Notes: generated by a model from the sequence alone, not told the origin. A stretch of 64,000 bases of DNA from UBA8337 sp963932545 (GCA_963932545.1 CAWVRH010000009.1:1-64000), one strand, 5' to 3'. Counted from the stretch's first letter, positions 1-8,838 are shown. Translations and numbers: made by a program.

Positions 1-89
1 GTTGCTTTCCATAGACTGCCCGCATATTGGGAGGTATGCGGCGAGAATAGTAATAGACATCTCGCTTGGTAAATAAATAGGTTGGTGAT

Positions 90-110
90 TGGTCTACCAT
101 ATGGTCTACC
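90..110. repeat. 9-bp direct repeat pair near the left edge
   Basis: Two copies of TGGTCTACC lie at 90-98 and 102-110, three bases apart, giving a 12-base period. They sit about 65 bases beyond the 3' end of tRNA-Leu. Short spaced direct repeats like this are often protein-binding sites, but no adjoining gene is inside the window to tell which one. The surrounding 1-173 is AT-rich and holds no gene that I can support. Confidence 0.4.
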
Positions 111-173
111 CCTTTTTAATCAAAGCAATTAACACTTCAATTACATAGGGTTAGCTATGGTCGTGAGCGAGGC

Positions 174-260
174 TGGTGCGGCCGAGAAGACTCGAACTTC
201 CACGGGTGTTACCCCACAGCGACCTCAACGCTGCGCGTCTACCAATTCCGCCACGGCCGC
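174..260 (-). tRNA. tRNA-Leu (anticodon GAG)
   Basis: An 87-base gene including an encoded CCA. The acceptor arms (254-260 and 178-184) pair perfectly over seven bases. The anticodon loop reads TTGAGGT, giving GAG, and the long variable arm is that of a class II tRNA. The T arm contains GTTCGAGTC. It is the last gene before the left edge and reads out of the window. Confidence 0.95.
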
Positions 261-320
261 ACGCCTCAGCAGGCTTGTTAGCTAACAAATATTGCGCCTG
301 ATAACAAGCAGCATATCGCT

Positions 321-1064
321 CTAAATGCCGTCGCCATCAATATTCAAATGAATGCCGCACTCATCTTTGTCACTATCTGCCCAGCGACCCGAGCGATAAT
401 CCTCGCCCTCTTTCACTTTATGGGTGCACGGCATGCAGCCAATCGACAAGTAACCGTCTTTCACCAAAGGGTGACGCGGCAAATCATGCTGCTCGATATA
501 AGCCTTCAGCTCATCCAATTGCCAATTGGCCAATGGGTTCAGCTTAAAGCGGCCATCCGTATCGCGCTCGATGATATCCATTGTGGCGCGCGTGCCAGTT
601 TGAAAGCGCTTGCGGCCCGTAATCAAAGCATCGAAAGGCGCGACGGCGCGCGCTTGGGGGCGCACTTTGCGCAAATCACAACACGCATCCGTATCGCGCT
701 GCCATAGGCCGCCCTTGGGGTCTTCGGACAGCAAATCATCGGGATGCGGAAAGTTCGTGCGCACATCGGTCAGCTTCAACTTGTCTTGCAACCGATCGCG
801 ATAGCGCAAAGTCTCGCCGAACAGCTTGCCCGTGTTCAACATAATCACGGGCAGGCTCGGCTCGATTTGTGAAATCATGTGCAGCAAAATCACCGACTCG
901 GCACCGAACGAAGACACAATGGTGATGCGGTCGACAAATTGCTCTTGGATGGCATGGCGCAAAATCTCTTGCGCGCTCATCGTCTCATAGCGCGCGTTCA
1001 GCGGCGCCAAGTCGAGCCCTGCCACTTGCGGGCTCGGGGTTTGCGTTTGGGCGACTTGGGTCAT
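321..1064 (-). CDS. cysH: phosphoadenylyl/adenylyl-sulfate reductase
   Basis: This enzyme reduces (phospho)adenylyl sulfate to sulfite with thioredoxin electrons, in cytoplasmic sulfate assimilation. The protein has 247 residues. It carries the PP-loop-type segment SSFGAESV near residue 52, the pair C128-C129 (ACCDLRK), C210-x2-C213 (GCMPCT) and the C-terminal catalytic ECGIHL. The CC...CxxC set is that of the iron-sulfur APS-reducing branch, so APS is the likelier substrate. The ATG at 1064 overlaps the TGA of the upstream siroheme gene (ATGA), which points to coupled translation. An in-frame TTG nine bases earlier is less likely. Confidence 0.92.
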   Translation of the reverse strand: MTQVAQTQTPSPQVAGLDLAPLNARYETMSAQEILRHAIQEQFVDRITIVSSFGAESVILLHMISQIEPSLPVIMLNTGKLFGETLRYRDRLQDKLKLTDVRTNFPHPDDLLSEDPKGGLWQRDTDACCDLRKVRPQARAVAPFDALITGRKRFQTGTRATMDIIERDTDGRFKLNPLANWQLDELKAYIEQHDLPRHPLVKDGYLSIGCMPCTHKVKEGEDYRSGRWADSDKDECGIHLNIDGDGI

Positions 1065-1621
1065 GCCAGCCAACCTTTCTCATCAATTACATCATTGGTG
1101 CGATCAATCAGGGCTTTAAAGTCTGCGCCTTGCGCGCGCCACTCTTCTCTTCGGGTCGACAACTCGCTCAGCCGTGTTTCCCATTCTGCCGGATAGTGCC
1201 CTTCCAAAGAAGATTTCAAACGGCGCGCCAGACCGGGCGATTTGCCGCCTGTCGAGGCCGTCAACAACATGTCGCCACGGCGCACGATAGCCGGCACATG
1301 GAAATCGCACAGCGGCTTTACGTCTTCCACGTTCACCAGCGTTTTATGCGTCCGCCCCTGCGCGGTAAATTGCTCGGCCAAGGCGTCTTCTACGTTGGCC
1401 ACATAAATCACATGACAGGCAGCAATGTCGGCCTCGCTCGGCCAGCTTTGCGTTAAGCGATCGCCTGCCAAGGCTTGCATCTCTTCGCCCGCATCTTGCG
1501 CAAACACACGCACATATTGCGCGCCTGCCGCGTCGACCATTTCTAGCCGCCGGCGCGCCTGTGGGCCCGCGCCAACAATCGCCAAGGTAAGGTCTGCAAC
1601 ATCTAAGATGACCGGTAACAT
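1061..1621 (-). CDS. precorrin-2 dehydrogenase/sirohydrochlorin ferrochelatase domain (CysG N-terminal type)
   Basis: The 186-residue protein has an N-terminal Rossmann fold (IVGAGPQARRR at about 15-25) and the STGGKSPGLARRLK segment of the siroheme synthase dehydrogenase/chelatase domain. This domain oxidises precorrin-2 with NAD and inserts iron to make siroheme, the cofactor of sulfite reductase. The uroporphyrinogen methylase half of CysG is absent, as in Met8-type proteins. The ATG has GGAG five bases upstream. Directly downstream and overlapping is cysH, so the pair forms a sulfur assimilation operon; the sulfite reductase gene is not in this window. Confidence 0.88.
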   Translation of the reverse strand: MLPVILDVADLTLAIVGAGPQARRRLEMVDAAGAQYVRVFAQDAGEEMQALAGDRLTQSWPSEADIAACHVIYVANVEDALAEQFTAQGRTHKTLVNVEDVKPLCDFHVPAIVRRGDMLLTASTGGKSPGLARRLKSSLEGHYPAEWETRLSELSTRREEWRAQGADFKALIDRTNDVIDEKGWLA

Positions 1622-1638
1622 AACGTCTCCTATTTCTC

Positions 1639-1669
1639 TCTATATGAGGCATTTAAGGGCGCATTTCAA
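1639..1669 (-). promoter_or_regulatory. possible promoter of the siroheme gene-cysH pair
   Basis: On the minus strand TTGAAA (1664-1669) and TATAGA (1639-1644) are 19 bases apart, about 20 bases before the ATG at 1621. The spacing is longer than ideal. The whole 1622-1754 divergent gap towards lipB is AT-rich; no other clear signal is seen in it. Confidence 0.3.
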
Positions 1670-1754
1670 TATTTATCCCTAAACTTTTGTGAATTAAATA
1701 ATTCTACATAAATATTTGTTTTTTATTACGCAATCCATAATGCTAAGAGAGTTT

Positions 1755-2435
1755 ATGGCTATAAAGGATACCCCCGAGATACGCTTTAGCGATACCCCCG
1801 TTGCCTACCCAGATGCGGTGGCCTTTATGGAAGCTCGCGTGCAAGACATTATCGAGGGTCGTGCGCGAGAATGCATCTGGTTTCTCGAACACCCTCCCCT
1901 TTATACGGCCGGCACCAGCGCCAATCCTGCTGATTTAGTTCAGCCTGACCGCTTTCCCGTCTACGCCAGCCAGCGCGGCGGGGCGTATACCTATCATGGG
2001 CCGGGCCAACGCGTGGTCTATCTAATGCTAGATCTGCGCACCCGCGGACGCGATGTGCGCTGCTTTGTTCGCCAAGCGGAAAATTGGGTCATTCAAACCT
2101 TGGAAGACTTTAACATCCAAGCGCATGTTACCCCCGGTCGCGTTGGTGTTTGGGTGCCACGTGCCGGCCAAGAGGCTGGGGGCACAGATAGAGAAGACAG
2201 AGAAGATAAAATCGCCGCCATCGGCATGCGCATCCGTCGCTGGGTTAGCTTTCACGGCATCTCGATAAATGTGGAGCCTGAGATAGCCCATTTTGAAGGC
2301 ATTATTCCATGCGGCATCCGCGACCAAGGTATCACCAGCTTGGTTGAGCTTGGCCACCCCGTTACCATGGCCGAGGTAGACCAAGCCTTATTGGATAATT
2401 TTGAAACCGCCTTCGCGCGCCCTGACGACGTTTAA
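1755..2435 (+). CDS. lipB: lipoyl(octanoyl) transferase
   Basis: LipB moves octanoate from acyl carrier protein to lipoyl domains of 2-oxoacid dehydrogenases and the glycine cleavage system. The protein (226 residues from this start) shows the family signature RGGAYTYHGPGQ, the lysine in DKIAAIGMRI and the catalytic cysteine in IIPCGI. The ATG at 1755 places the conserved region at the usual distance from the N terminus; longer starts at 1716 and 1740 lack a ribosome site. Between GVWVP and DKIAAIG there is a charged insertion of about 17 residues (glycine, aspartate, glutamate, arginine rich) that I do not expect in the family. It converges on pccA with an 8-base gap. Confidence 0.93.
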   Translation: MAIKDTPEIRFSDTPVAYPDAVAFMEARVQDIIEGRARECIWFLEHPPLYTAGTSANPADLVQPDRFPVYASQRGGAYTYHGPGQRVVYLMLDLRTRGRDVRCFVRQAENWVIQTLEDFNIQAHVTPGRVGVWVPRAGQEAGGTDREDREDKIAAIGMRIRRWVSFHGISINVEPEIAHFEGIIPCGIRDQGITSLVELGHPVTMAEVDQALLDNFETAFARPDDV

Positions 2436-2443
2436 AAAGCGTT

Positions 2444-4429
2444 CTATTCGAACTCAATCATCACATCGTCGACGGCCAATTTGTCGCCAGCCGCGCAGAG
2501 GACTTTGGTCACTGTGGTGTCTTTTTCGGCGCGCAGAATATTTTCCATTTTCATCGCTTCCACCACCGCCAGAGGCTGACCCGCTTTAACAGCTTGCCCC
2601 TCTTCTACCGCGACCGACACGACGACGCCCGGCATCGGGCAGACGAGTTCTTTGTCCGATGTGCCGTCGGTTTTCTCTGGCATATAGACCATCAGGGCTT
2701 GTGCGGCCATCCGGCGCACGAAAACATCCGTAGCAGCGCCACGACCCGTCAAGGTGAAGCCTTCTGAATGGCGATCGACAGCGACGCTCACGGCCTCGCC
2801 ATTGACGGTGCCGTGGAAGAATAAATCACCGGGAAGCCAATCGCTCTCTACGGCAATGTCGACGCCATTGAGGGTGACGCCCGTCTCGGTTTTCGTCGCT
2901 GAGAAAACCGTCTCGCCGATTTGCACAGCTTGCTCGGCTTCTGGCGTAAACTGATGACCGGGTAGAACTTGCGTTCCCTCGGTGGCGCGCATTTGGGCCA
3001 GCTGTGACATGGTGAAACCAATCACCGCCAAGGCCTCGATGCGCGCGCTATCTTGCGGTGCGCCTTCAAAGCCATCGGGATATTCTTCGTCGATAAACGC
3101 CGTGGTAATCGTGCCTGCACGGAAACGGTCGTGATGCATAATGGCAGCGCAGAAATCAATATTATGGCGGATGCCGTCGATGCGGAAGTTATCCAAGGCC
3201 ACGCCCATAGCATCGATGGCTTGCAAGCGATCGGGGCCGTGGGTCACCAGTTTGGCAATCATCGGATCGTAGAACAGCGAAATCTCTCCGCCCTCATAGA
3301 CGCCCGTATCGTTGCGCACTGTGATGCCATCTTGCGTGCCCTGCTCGGGCGGACGATAGCGCGACAGACGCCCCGTGGATGGCAAGAAACCGCGATAGGG
3401 ATCTTCGGCGTAAACCCGACTTTCCATCGCCCAGCCGTTCAGCTGCACGTCTTCTTGTTTCATATCCAGCTTTTCGCCAGCCGCGACTTTAATCATTTGC
3501 TCGACCAAATCGACACCGGTAATCAGCTCGGTGACTGGATGCTCTACTTGCAAGCGGGTGTTCATCTCCAGGAAATAGAAATTCTTATCGCCATCGACAA
3601 TGAATTCCACCGTACCGGCGGAGCAATAGTCCACCGCTTTCGACAAGGCTACCGATTGCTCGCCCATGGCTTTGCGCGTCGCTTCGTCAAGGAACGGGCT
3701 CGGCGCTTCTTCGATAACTTTTTGATTGCGGCGCTGAATAGAGCATTCTCGCTCGCCCAAATAAATCACATTTCCGTGCTTGTCGCCGAGGATTTGAATT
3801 TCAATATGGCGCGGCTGCGTAACGAATTTCTCAATGAAAATGCGGTCGTCGCCAAAGCTGGAGGCCGCCTCGTTTTTCGAAGATTGAAACCCTTCGCGGG
3901 CTTCTTCATCGTTCCACGCAATCCGCATGCCTTTGCCGCCGCCACCAGCCGAGGCTTTAATCATCACTGGGTACGTAACTTCATTGGCGATTTTCACCGC
4001 CTCATCGGCGTCCGCAATCAGACCCATATGGCCGGGCACGGTGGAGACACCGGCTTCGGACGCGAGCTTTTTCGAAGTGATTTTATCGCCCATTTTCTCA
4101 ATGGCATAGGCAGGCGGCCCAATGAAAGCCACGCCAGCTTTGTCTAGAGCTTCGGCGAAAGCTTTGTTCTCGCTCAAGAAACCATAGCCCGGATGCACGG
4201 CTTCGGCGCCGCTTTGCTTTATGGCATCGAGGATTTTATCGATGACCAGATAGCTTTCACTGGCTGGGGCGCCACCAATGTAAATCGCCTCATCGGCCTC
4301 GCGCACGTGCAAGGCTTGAGCGTCGGCGTCTGAGTAGACAGCCACGGTTTGAATGCCCATGGCGCGGGCCGTACGAATGACACGGCAAGCAATCTCACCA
4401 CGGTTTGCAATTAGAATTTTCTTAAACAT
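2444..4429 (-). CDS. pccA: propionyl-CoA carboxylase alpha subunit (biotin carboxylase plus biotin carrier)
   Basis: 661 residues. The N-terminal biotin carboxylase domain starts KILIANRGEIACR and includes the ATP-grasp loop ASAGGGGKGMR and FLEMNTRLQVEHPVTE. A linker follows, then a C-terminal biotinyl domain with the biotin lysine in AMKMEN at about residue 627. It carboxylates the biotin that PccB uses to make methylmalonyl-CoA from propionyl-CoA. The full-length fusion and the neighbouring carboxyltransferase favour the propionyl-CoA enzyme. A methylcrotonyl- or general acyl-CoA carboxylase remains possible. It is the last gene of the minus-strand run, 9 bases after pccB. Confidence 0.9.
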   Translation of the reverse strand: MFKKILIANRGEIACRVIRTARAMGIQTVAVYSDADAQALHVREADEAIYIGGAPASESYLVIDKILDAIKQSGAEAVHPGYGFLSENKAFAEALDKAGVAFIGPPAYAIEKMGDKITSKKLASEAGVSTVPGHMGLIADADEAVKIANEVTYPVMIKASAGGGGKGMRIAWNDEEAREGFQSSKNEAASSFGDDRIFIEKFVTQPRHIEIQILGDKHGNVIYLGERECSIQRRNQKVIEEAPSPFLDEATRKAMGEQSVALSKAVDYCSAGTVEFIVDGDKNFYFLEMNTRLQVEHPVTELITGVDLVEQMIKVAAGEKLDMKQEDVQLNGWAMESRVYAEDPYRGFLPSTGRLSRYRPPEQGTQDGITVRNDTGVYEGGEISLFYDPMIAKLVTHGPDRLQAIDAMGVALDNFRIDGIRHNIDFCAAIMHHDRFRAGTITTAFIDEEYPDGFEGAPQDSARIEALAVIGFTMSQLAQMRATEGTQVLPGHQFTPEAEQAVQIGETVFSATKTETGVTLNGVDIAVESDWLPGDLFFHGTVNGEAVSVAVDRHSEGFTLTGRGAATDVFVRRMAAQALMVYMPEKTDGTSDKELVCPMPGVVVSVAVEEGQAVKAGQPLAVVEAMKMENILRAEKDTTVTKVLCAAGDKLAVDDVMIEFE

Positions 4430-4438
4430 ATCAGATAC

Positions 4439-5971
4439 CTAAAGCGGAATATTATCGTGTTTTTTCCATGGATTCTCGAGCTTCTTGGATGACAGAAGCG
4501 CCAAAGCCCGCGAAATGCGACGGCGTGTATTATGCGGCTGAATGACCTCGTCAATGTAGCCACGCTCCGCCGCCACGAATGGGTTCAGGAAGCGTTCTTC
4601 ATAATTGGCCACATGCTCGGCGATCTCTTCATCGTTGCCGATGGAAGAGCGGAAAATAATTTCCACCGCGCCCTTGGCCCCCATCACGGCAATCTCGGCC
4701 GTGGGCCACGCGTAGTTGAAATCGCCGCGCAAATGTTTCGACGCCATCACATCATAAGCGCCGCCATAGGCTTTGCGCGTAATCAGAGTGATTTTCGGCA
4801 CCGTGGCTTCGGCATAAGCAAACAGCAATTTCGCGCCGTGCTTAATCAAGCCACCGTATTCTTGCGAGGTTCCGGGCAGAAAGCCTGGCACATCGACGAG
4901 AGTGACAATCGGCACATCAAACGCATCGCAAAAGCGCACGAAACGAGCCGCCTTACGACTTGCATCACTATCCAGAACGCCCGCTAGGGTCATCGGCTGG
5001 TTGGCGACAAAGCCAACGGTCTTGCCTTCCATACGGCCAAAACCGGTGATGATATTCTTGGCGAAATCTTTTTGAATTTCAAAAAAATCACCCTCATCAA
5101 TCACCTTCTCCACCAGTTCCATCATGTCATAAGGCATGTTGGGGTTGTCCGGAATTAACGTGTCTAGGCTTGGCTCCATGCGGTCTCGCACATCAAAGGT
5201 CGGACGCTTGGGAGCGCCTGTACAGTTTGACAGAGGCAAGAAATCAATGAGGCGGCGCAGCTCGGTCAGCGCCTCTACATCATTGTCATAGGCACCATCG
5301 GCAACCGAAGACTTGCTGGTATGAACTTTCGCCCCCCCCAATTCTTCGGCTGTCACTTCCTCATTGGTAACGGTTTTCACCACATCGGGGCCCGTCACAA
5401 ACATGTAAGAAGTGTTGCGAACCATGAAAATGAAATCTGTCAGCGCAGGCGAATAAACATCGCCGCCAGCACAAGGGCCCATAATCATGGTGATTTGCGG
5501 GATGACGCCCGAGGCCAATGTATTGCGTTGGAACACTTCGGCATAGCCGCCCAGCGCGTCGACGCCCTCTTGAATGCGCGCGCCGCCCGCATCTAGAATG
5601 CCAATAATCGGCACGCCATTGCGCAGCGCCATGTCTTGCACTTTGTTGATTTTTTTCGAATGTGCGCGAGACAGCGAACCGCCAAAAACGGTGAAGTCTT
5701 TCGCGAACAGATAAATCGGGCGACCGTTTACCGTGCCCCAACCTGTTACCACGCCATCGCCAGGAATTTTCTTATCCTGCATGCCAAACTCTTGGCAGTC
5801 ATGCTCTACGAACATGTCGATTTCTTCGAAACTATCTGGATCGAGCAGCAACTCAATACGCTCGCGCGCCGTCAATTTGCCGCGGGCGTGTTGCGCTTCA
5901 ATGCGCTTCTCGCCGCCACCCAGACGCGCGACACTCCGCCGCTCTTCTAATTCTTTAACAATATCACGCAT
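4439..5971 (-). CDS. pccB: propionyl-CoA carboxylase beta subunit (carboxyltransferase)
   Basis: 510 residues, the normal length for the beta subunit. The crotonase-like carboxyltransferase fold shows GGARIQEGVDALGGYAEV in the N half and TLVDVPGFLPGTSQEYGG, then RKAYGGAYDVM in the C half, which form the acyl-CoA and biotin sites. It transfers CO2 from PccA biotin to propionyl-CoA in breakdown of odd-chain fatty acids and branched amino acids. The ATG follows a GGGGGAG ribosome site. It lies between atp12 (13-base gap) and pccA. Confidence 0.92.
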   Translation of the reverse strand: MRDIVKELEERRSVARLGGGEKRIEAQHARGKLTARERIELLLDPDSFEEIDMFVEHDCQEFGMQDKKIPGDGVVTGWGTVNGRPIYLFAKDFTVFGGSLSRAHSKKINKVQDMALRNGVPIIGILDAGGARIQEGVDALGGYAEVFQRNTLASGVIPQITMIMGPCAGGDVYSPALTDFIFMVRNTSYMFVTGPDVVKTVTNEEVTAEELGGAKVHTSKSSVADGAYDNDVEALTELRRLIDFLPLSNCTGAPKRPTFDVRDRMEPSLDTLIPDNPNMPYDMMELVEKVIDEGDFFEIQKDFAKNIITGFGRMEGKTVGFVANQPMTLAGVLDSDASRKAARFVRFCDAFDVPIVTLVDVPGFLPGTSQEYGGLIKHGAKLLFAYAEATVPKITLITRKAYGGAYDVMASKHLRGDFNYAWPTAEIAVMGAKGAVEIIFRSSIGNDEEIAEHVANYEERFLNPFVAAERGYIDEVIQPHNTRRRISRALALLSSKKLENPWKKHDNIPL

Positions 5972-5984
5972 AATCTCCCCCGCG

Positions 5985-6680
5985 TCACTGTTGTAGAGCT
6001 GATAAGTAGCGCGCTATGGCCTTGATTTCCAGTGCTATATTGTCTAATCGCACTTGCGCCTCATCATCACGACCCCATGTCTCAATTTGGAACAAATCAT
6101 CCAGAAAAGCGAGCTCATACGCTTGCTCCGGAGATATCTCACCCTGCTCTAAAGCCAAAGCCAATATGCCCGACCCCAAAAGCGCTGCCGTATGTGCCAG
6201 CCCCGTTAGGCGAAACGCATCCTCGCCCGCCAATTGCTTCAACTTCACTTCCGCTTCAGCTGGTTGCGTAACCGGCAATACCGAATGCGTAACTTGCAAA
6301 ACAACCCCCAGTTGGCTCTCGGCCCAAGCCAAAATAGGATCCCAGCCTTGCGCTTGTTTAGCGATGAGCGGGTCTGGGGTTTCGCTACGATAGCAAAGCA
6401 AGTCAGACATGCCATAAGCCGCAAAGGCAATGCGGGTTTCTTCCATCACGCCGGCCACACGGTCTCGTGCGGTGGAAACAAGGCGCATGTGCAACATCGA
6501 CAAAGTGTCAATCTCGTCGCCCTGCGCTTGCCATTCCTCGGCCACCAATTGCGCCAAGGCTTGTGTCGGCAAAACCAATGGCTGTTTGGCAGGTGTTTTT
6601 AAAATATGCGCGTCAAGCTTGACGACAAATCCATCGTCTTGCTCGCCAAGCGTCACCGCTTCATAAAATCGTTTGGCCAT
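5985..6680 (-). CDS. ATP12-family F1-ATPase assembly chaperone
   Basis: The 231-residue protein begins KRFYEAV and contains FVVKLDAHILKTPAKQPLVL, then the helical region with DLLCYRSETPDPL and WDPILAWAE. These are hallmarks of the ATP12 family, which binds the F1 alpha subunit during ATP synthase assembly in mitochondria and alphaproteobacteria. This supports the class assignment of the genome. The position next to pccB and downstream of a HAD phosphatase and a pseudouridine synthase matches an arrangement common in that class, as far as I recall. Confidence 0.88.
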   Translation of the reverse strand: MAKRFYEAVTLGEQDDGFVVKLDAHILKTPAKQPLVLPTQALAQLVAEEWQAQGDEIDTLSMLHMRLVSTARDRVAGVMEETRIAFAAYGMSDLLCYRSETPDPLIAKQAQGWDPILAWAESQLGVVLQVTHSVLPVTQPAEAEVKLKQLAGEDAFRLTGLAHTAALLGSGILALALEQGEISPEQAYELAFLDDLFQIETWGRDDEAQVRLDNIALEIKAIARYLSALQQ

Positions 6681-6692
6681 ATTTACTCGCGG

Positions 6693-7358
6693 TTACTCGG
6701 GCTGAAATTGGGAGATTAAAAGGCGCAAGTCTTCGGGCGTTCGCGCAATCGCATCGGCACCCGACTGTTCCAGCTCATCCACTGTTTGATAGCCCCAGCC
6801 CACGCCAATCGCATGCGCGCCAGCCGCTTTCGCCATCATGATGTCGAAGCTTGTGTCGCCAATCATCAAGCTTTGGTCGGGCGTTGTGCCGGTTTCTCGC
6901 ATGGCATCAAGCATCAAATCGGGGGCGGGTTTGCCGGGCCCATCGTCGGCGCTTTTCAGCACCTGAAAAAACGGGCGAATGTTATAAGCATCCACCACGC
7001 GGCTCAAGCCACGCCGTGACTTCATTGTGATGATGCCGAGCAGCGTATCGTCTAACTTGCCGAGCTCTAGAATTTGAGCGTGCATGCCCTCAAACATCAC
7101 CTGACCGCGGTCGTCTTGCAGCACTAAATCTTGATAGGTCTCGCGATAGACATCCAGCATATTCACAATCTGGTCGTCTGTAGCTTCGGGCACATGGCCG
7201 CGCAAAGCTACATCGATGGGCAGACCGACCGCATAAAGAATATCGCGTCGCGAAGGACAGGCAAAATCATGTGCCGCCAAAGCCGTTTCCGTGGCGGTAA
7301 TGATGGTCTGTTGGCTATCTACCAACGTGCCGTCGCAATCAAAAACGATCAGCCGCAT
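6693..7358 (-). CDS. HAD-IA family phosphatase (phosphoglycolate phosphatase-like)
   Basis: The 221-residue protein opens with motif I VFDCDGTLVDS, where both aspartates are present. It has a helical cap, a conserved lysine in GPGKPAPDLM (motif III) and GDTSFDIMMAKAAG (motif IV). It is therefore an active-looking HAD phosphohydrolase with a C1 cap. Substrate cannot be told from sequence; Gph-like hydrolysis of 2-phosphoglycolate or another small phosphate ester is likely. Its start overlaps the stop of the upstream pseudouridine synthase by one base. Confidence 0.85.
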   Translation of the reverse strand: MRLIVFDCDGTLVDSQQTIITATETALAAHDFACPSRRDILYAVGLPIDVALRGHVPEATDDQIVNMLDVYRETYQDLVLQDDRGQVMFEGMHAQILELGKLDDTLLGIITMKSRRGLSRVVDAYNIRPFFQVLKSADDGPGKPAPDLMLDAMRETGTTPDQSLMIGDTSFDIMMAKAAGAHAIGVGWGYQTVDELEQSGADAIARTPEDLRLLISQFQPE

Positions 7359-8356
7359 TATTTCCCCTCATCAAACGGGGTTTCCCCGTCTTTCAAGTCA
7401 AAGCTTAACATATCCCATGTTTCCGCCATATGGTCTCGCAAGGGCGCTTTGCATCGTAAAACACCGCCGCGCGGATGAGGCATCATAATCGAGCGGGCGT
7501 GCAAGTGAAGTCTTTTTGGCAAAATGCCGCCATATTCTTCGTTTTCATTCTCCACGCGGTATTTTGTATCCCCAACCAGAGAATGGCCAATGGCTGCCGC
7601 ATGGGCGCGAATTTGATGCGTCCGACCCGTGACCGGGCGAAACGCCAACCAACAAAACCGCTGCCCGACCCGCGCAATTTCCATGAAATCCGTTTGAGCT
7701 TTCATCGCATCGCTGTCATCGGCGTCTACCGGGCGCACGCGCTCGCCGCCATCTGCGGCTGCCCGCTTAGCCAAAGGCACGCGAATAGAACCTTGCGAGG
7801 GACGCGGCACGCCGTAAACCAAAGCCCAATAAATCTTCTCGGCCTCGCGACTGGCAAATTGACGAGTCAAGAATTGCGCCGCTTTGCGATTGCGGGCCAA
7901 AACCAAAACACCAGACGTATCGCGGTCGAGACGATGCACGAGGCGTGGTGCTTCGGCTTCCTCAAATTGCAAGGCTGGCAAAGCCGCATCAATATGCATG
8001 GTGGTTTTGCTGCCGCCCTGCACGGCCAAACCAGAGGGCTTGTTTAGGATCATCACATCTTTATCGCGGTGAAGGATCGCCGATTGCAGCTCGGCCACCA
8101 GAGCGTCGGGCACAGAGACGGGACGAACGGTGCGCTTGGCACCCTGCTCGGGCACCTCGGGGGGCACGCGAATGATTTGCCCTTTTTGAACGCGCTCAGC
8201 CGCCTTGGCGCGCTTGCCCTCGACCCGCACGAGGCCTTGGCGCAGGAGTTTCTCCAAACGGCCTTGTGTCAGCGCAGTGAAATATTTGCGGAACCATCTA
8301 TCGAGGCGCAACCCATCGTCTTCGCCTTTTACTTTAATTTGTCGAACGCCAGCCAT
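7358..8356 (-). CDS. RluA-family 23S rRNA pseudouridine synthase (RluC-like)
   Basis: 332 residues. An N-terminal S4 RNA-binding domain (LRLDRWFRKYF, then LVRVEGKRAK) is followed by the catalytic domain with HRLDRDTSGVLVLARN, holding the catalytic aspartate, and RTHQIRAHAAAIGH. The enzyme isomerises uridines in rRNA; RluC acts on positions 955, 2504 and 2580 of 23S rRNA in E. coli, and I infer the same class here from the S4 domain. It starts one base after the stop of crcB and is followed directly by the HAD gene, so all six genes from crcB to pccA probably share a transcript. Confidence 0.88.
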   Translation of the reverse strand: MAGVRQIKVKGEDDGLRLDRWFRKYFTALTQGRLEKLLRQGLVRVEGKRAKAAERVQKGQIIRVPPEVPEQGAKRTVRPVSVPDALVAELQSAILHRDKDVMILNKPSGLAVQGGSKTTMHIDAALPALQFEEAEAPRLVHRLDRDTSGVLVLARNRKAAQFLTRQFASREAEKIYWALVYGVPRPSQGSIRVPLAKRAAADGGERVRPVDADDSDAMKAQTDFMEIARVGQRFCWLAFRPVTGRTHQIRAHAAAIGHSLVGDTKYRVENENEEYGGILPKRLHLHARSIMMPHPRGGVLRCKAPLRDHMAETWDMLSFDLKDGETPFDEGK

Positions 8357-8357
8357 T

Positions 8358-8732
8358 TTATAGCCCCTTCAAGAGCAGATAGCCTGCTCCAAACATAATT
8401 ATACCGCCAACCAGCGAACCACCTAAATAGCCGCTCATGGCCAATAGCTCGCGCTTTTCTAGCAGTTGAAACACTTCCATAGAGAAAGCCGAGAACGTGG
8501 TGAAACCACCCAGCACCCCAACACCGATAAACAAGCCAAGCCCCTCATGCGAGCCGCTTTGCTTCGATAACCAGCCAACCAACAGCCCCATAAGAAAAGA
8601 GCCAAACAAATTGATGCCAAGTGTGGCCCACGGAAACCCAGCAGGCGCTTTCAGCAATCCGCTGATACCAAAGCGAGCCACAGCGCCTAACGCGCCGCCA
8701 CAAGCGACCCAGATAAAAGATTGTAATGGCAT
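8358..8732 (-). CDS. crcB: fluoride ion exporter CrcB/Fluc
   Basis: 124 residues with four hydrophobic segments, and the family motifs GGALGAVARFGIS, GINLFGSFLMGLLVG and GGFTTFSAFSMEV. The Asn of the GINLFG segment and the two Phe residues of the TFSAF region line the fluoride pore in characterised members. It acts as an inner-membrane dimer that lets fluoride out. It is the first gene of the minus-strand run and sits just after the rplQ terminator. No fluoride riboswitch fits in the short upstream gap. Confidence 0.93.
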   Translation of the reverse strand: MPLQSFIWVACGGALGAVARFGISGLLKAPAGFPWATLGINLFGSFLMGLLVGWLSKQSGSHEGLGLFIGVGVLGGFTTFSAFSMEVFQLLEKRELLAMSGYLGGSLVGGIIMFGAGYLLLKGL

Positions 8733-8780
8733 GGTGGTCTCCCGATTCGGTGTTCAAAATAGCACAGAACCTTGCCGCCA

Positions 8781-8820
8781 TAAAAAAAGACACGAAAACC
8801 AAACGGCTTTCGTGTCTTTT
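8781..8820 (-). terminator. intrinsic terminator after rplQ
   Basis: A perfect 9-bp stem (8789-8797 with 8808-8816, GACACGAAA/TTTCGTGTC) is followed on the minus strand by seven T. It lies 19 bases after the rplQ stop and ends the long ribosomal protein transcript. A T run on the other side could let it work in both directions. Confidence 0.88.
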
Positions 8821-8838
8821 AAAATTAAGCGGATGAAA

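Noticed and set aside
1..60. A 20-codon open frame running off the left edge
   Set aside because: Too short and without a ribosome site to call.
275..288. A 14-base palindrome TTGTTAGCTAACAA between tRNA-Leu and cysH
   Set aside because: No T run follows, so I did not call it a terminator; it may be chance or a weak regulatory site.
3053..4147. A plus-strand open frame of 364 codons opposite pccA
   Set aside because: Covered by the pccA frame and with no family resemblance or ribosome site.
8733..8838. A fluoride riboswitch ahead of crcB
   Set aside because: Only about 50 bases lie between the rplQ terminator and crcB and none of the conserved riboswitch text is visible.
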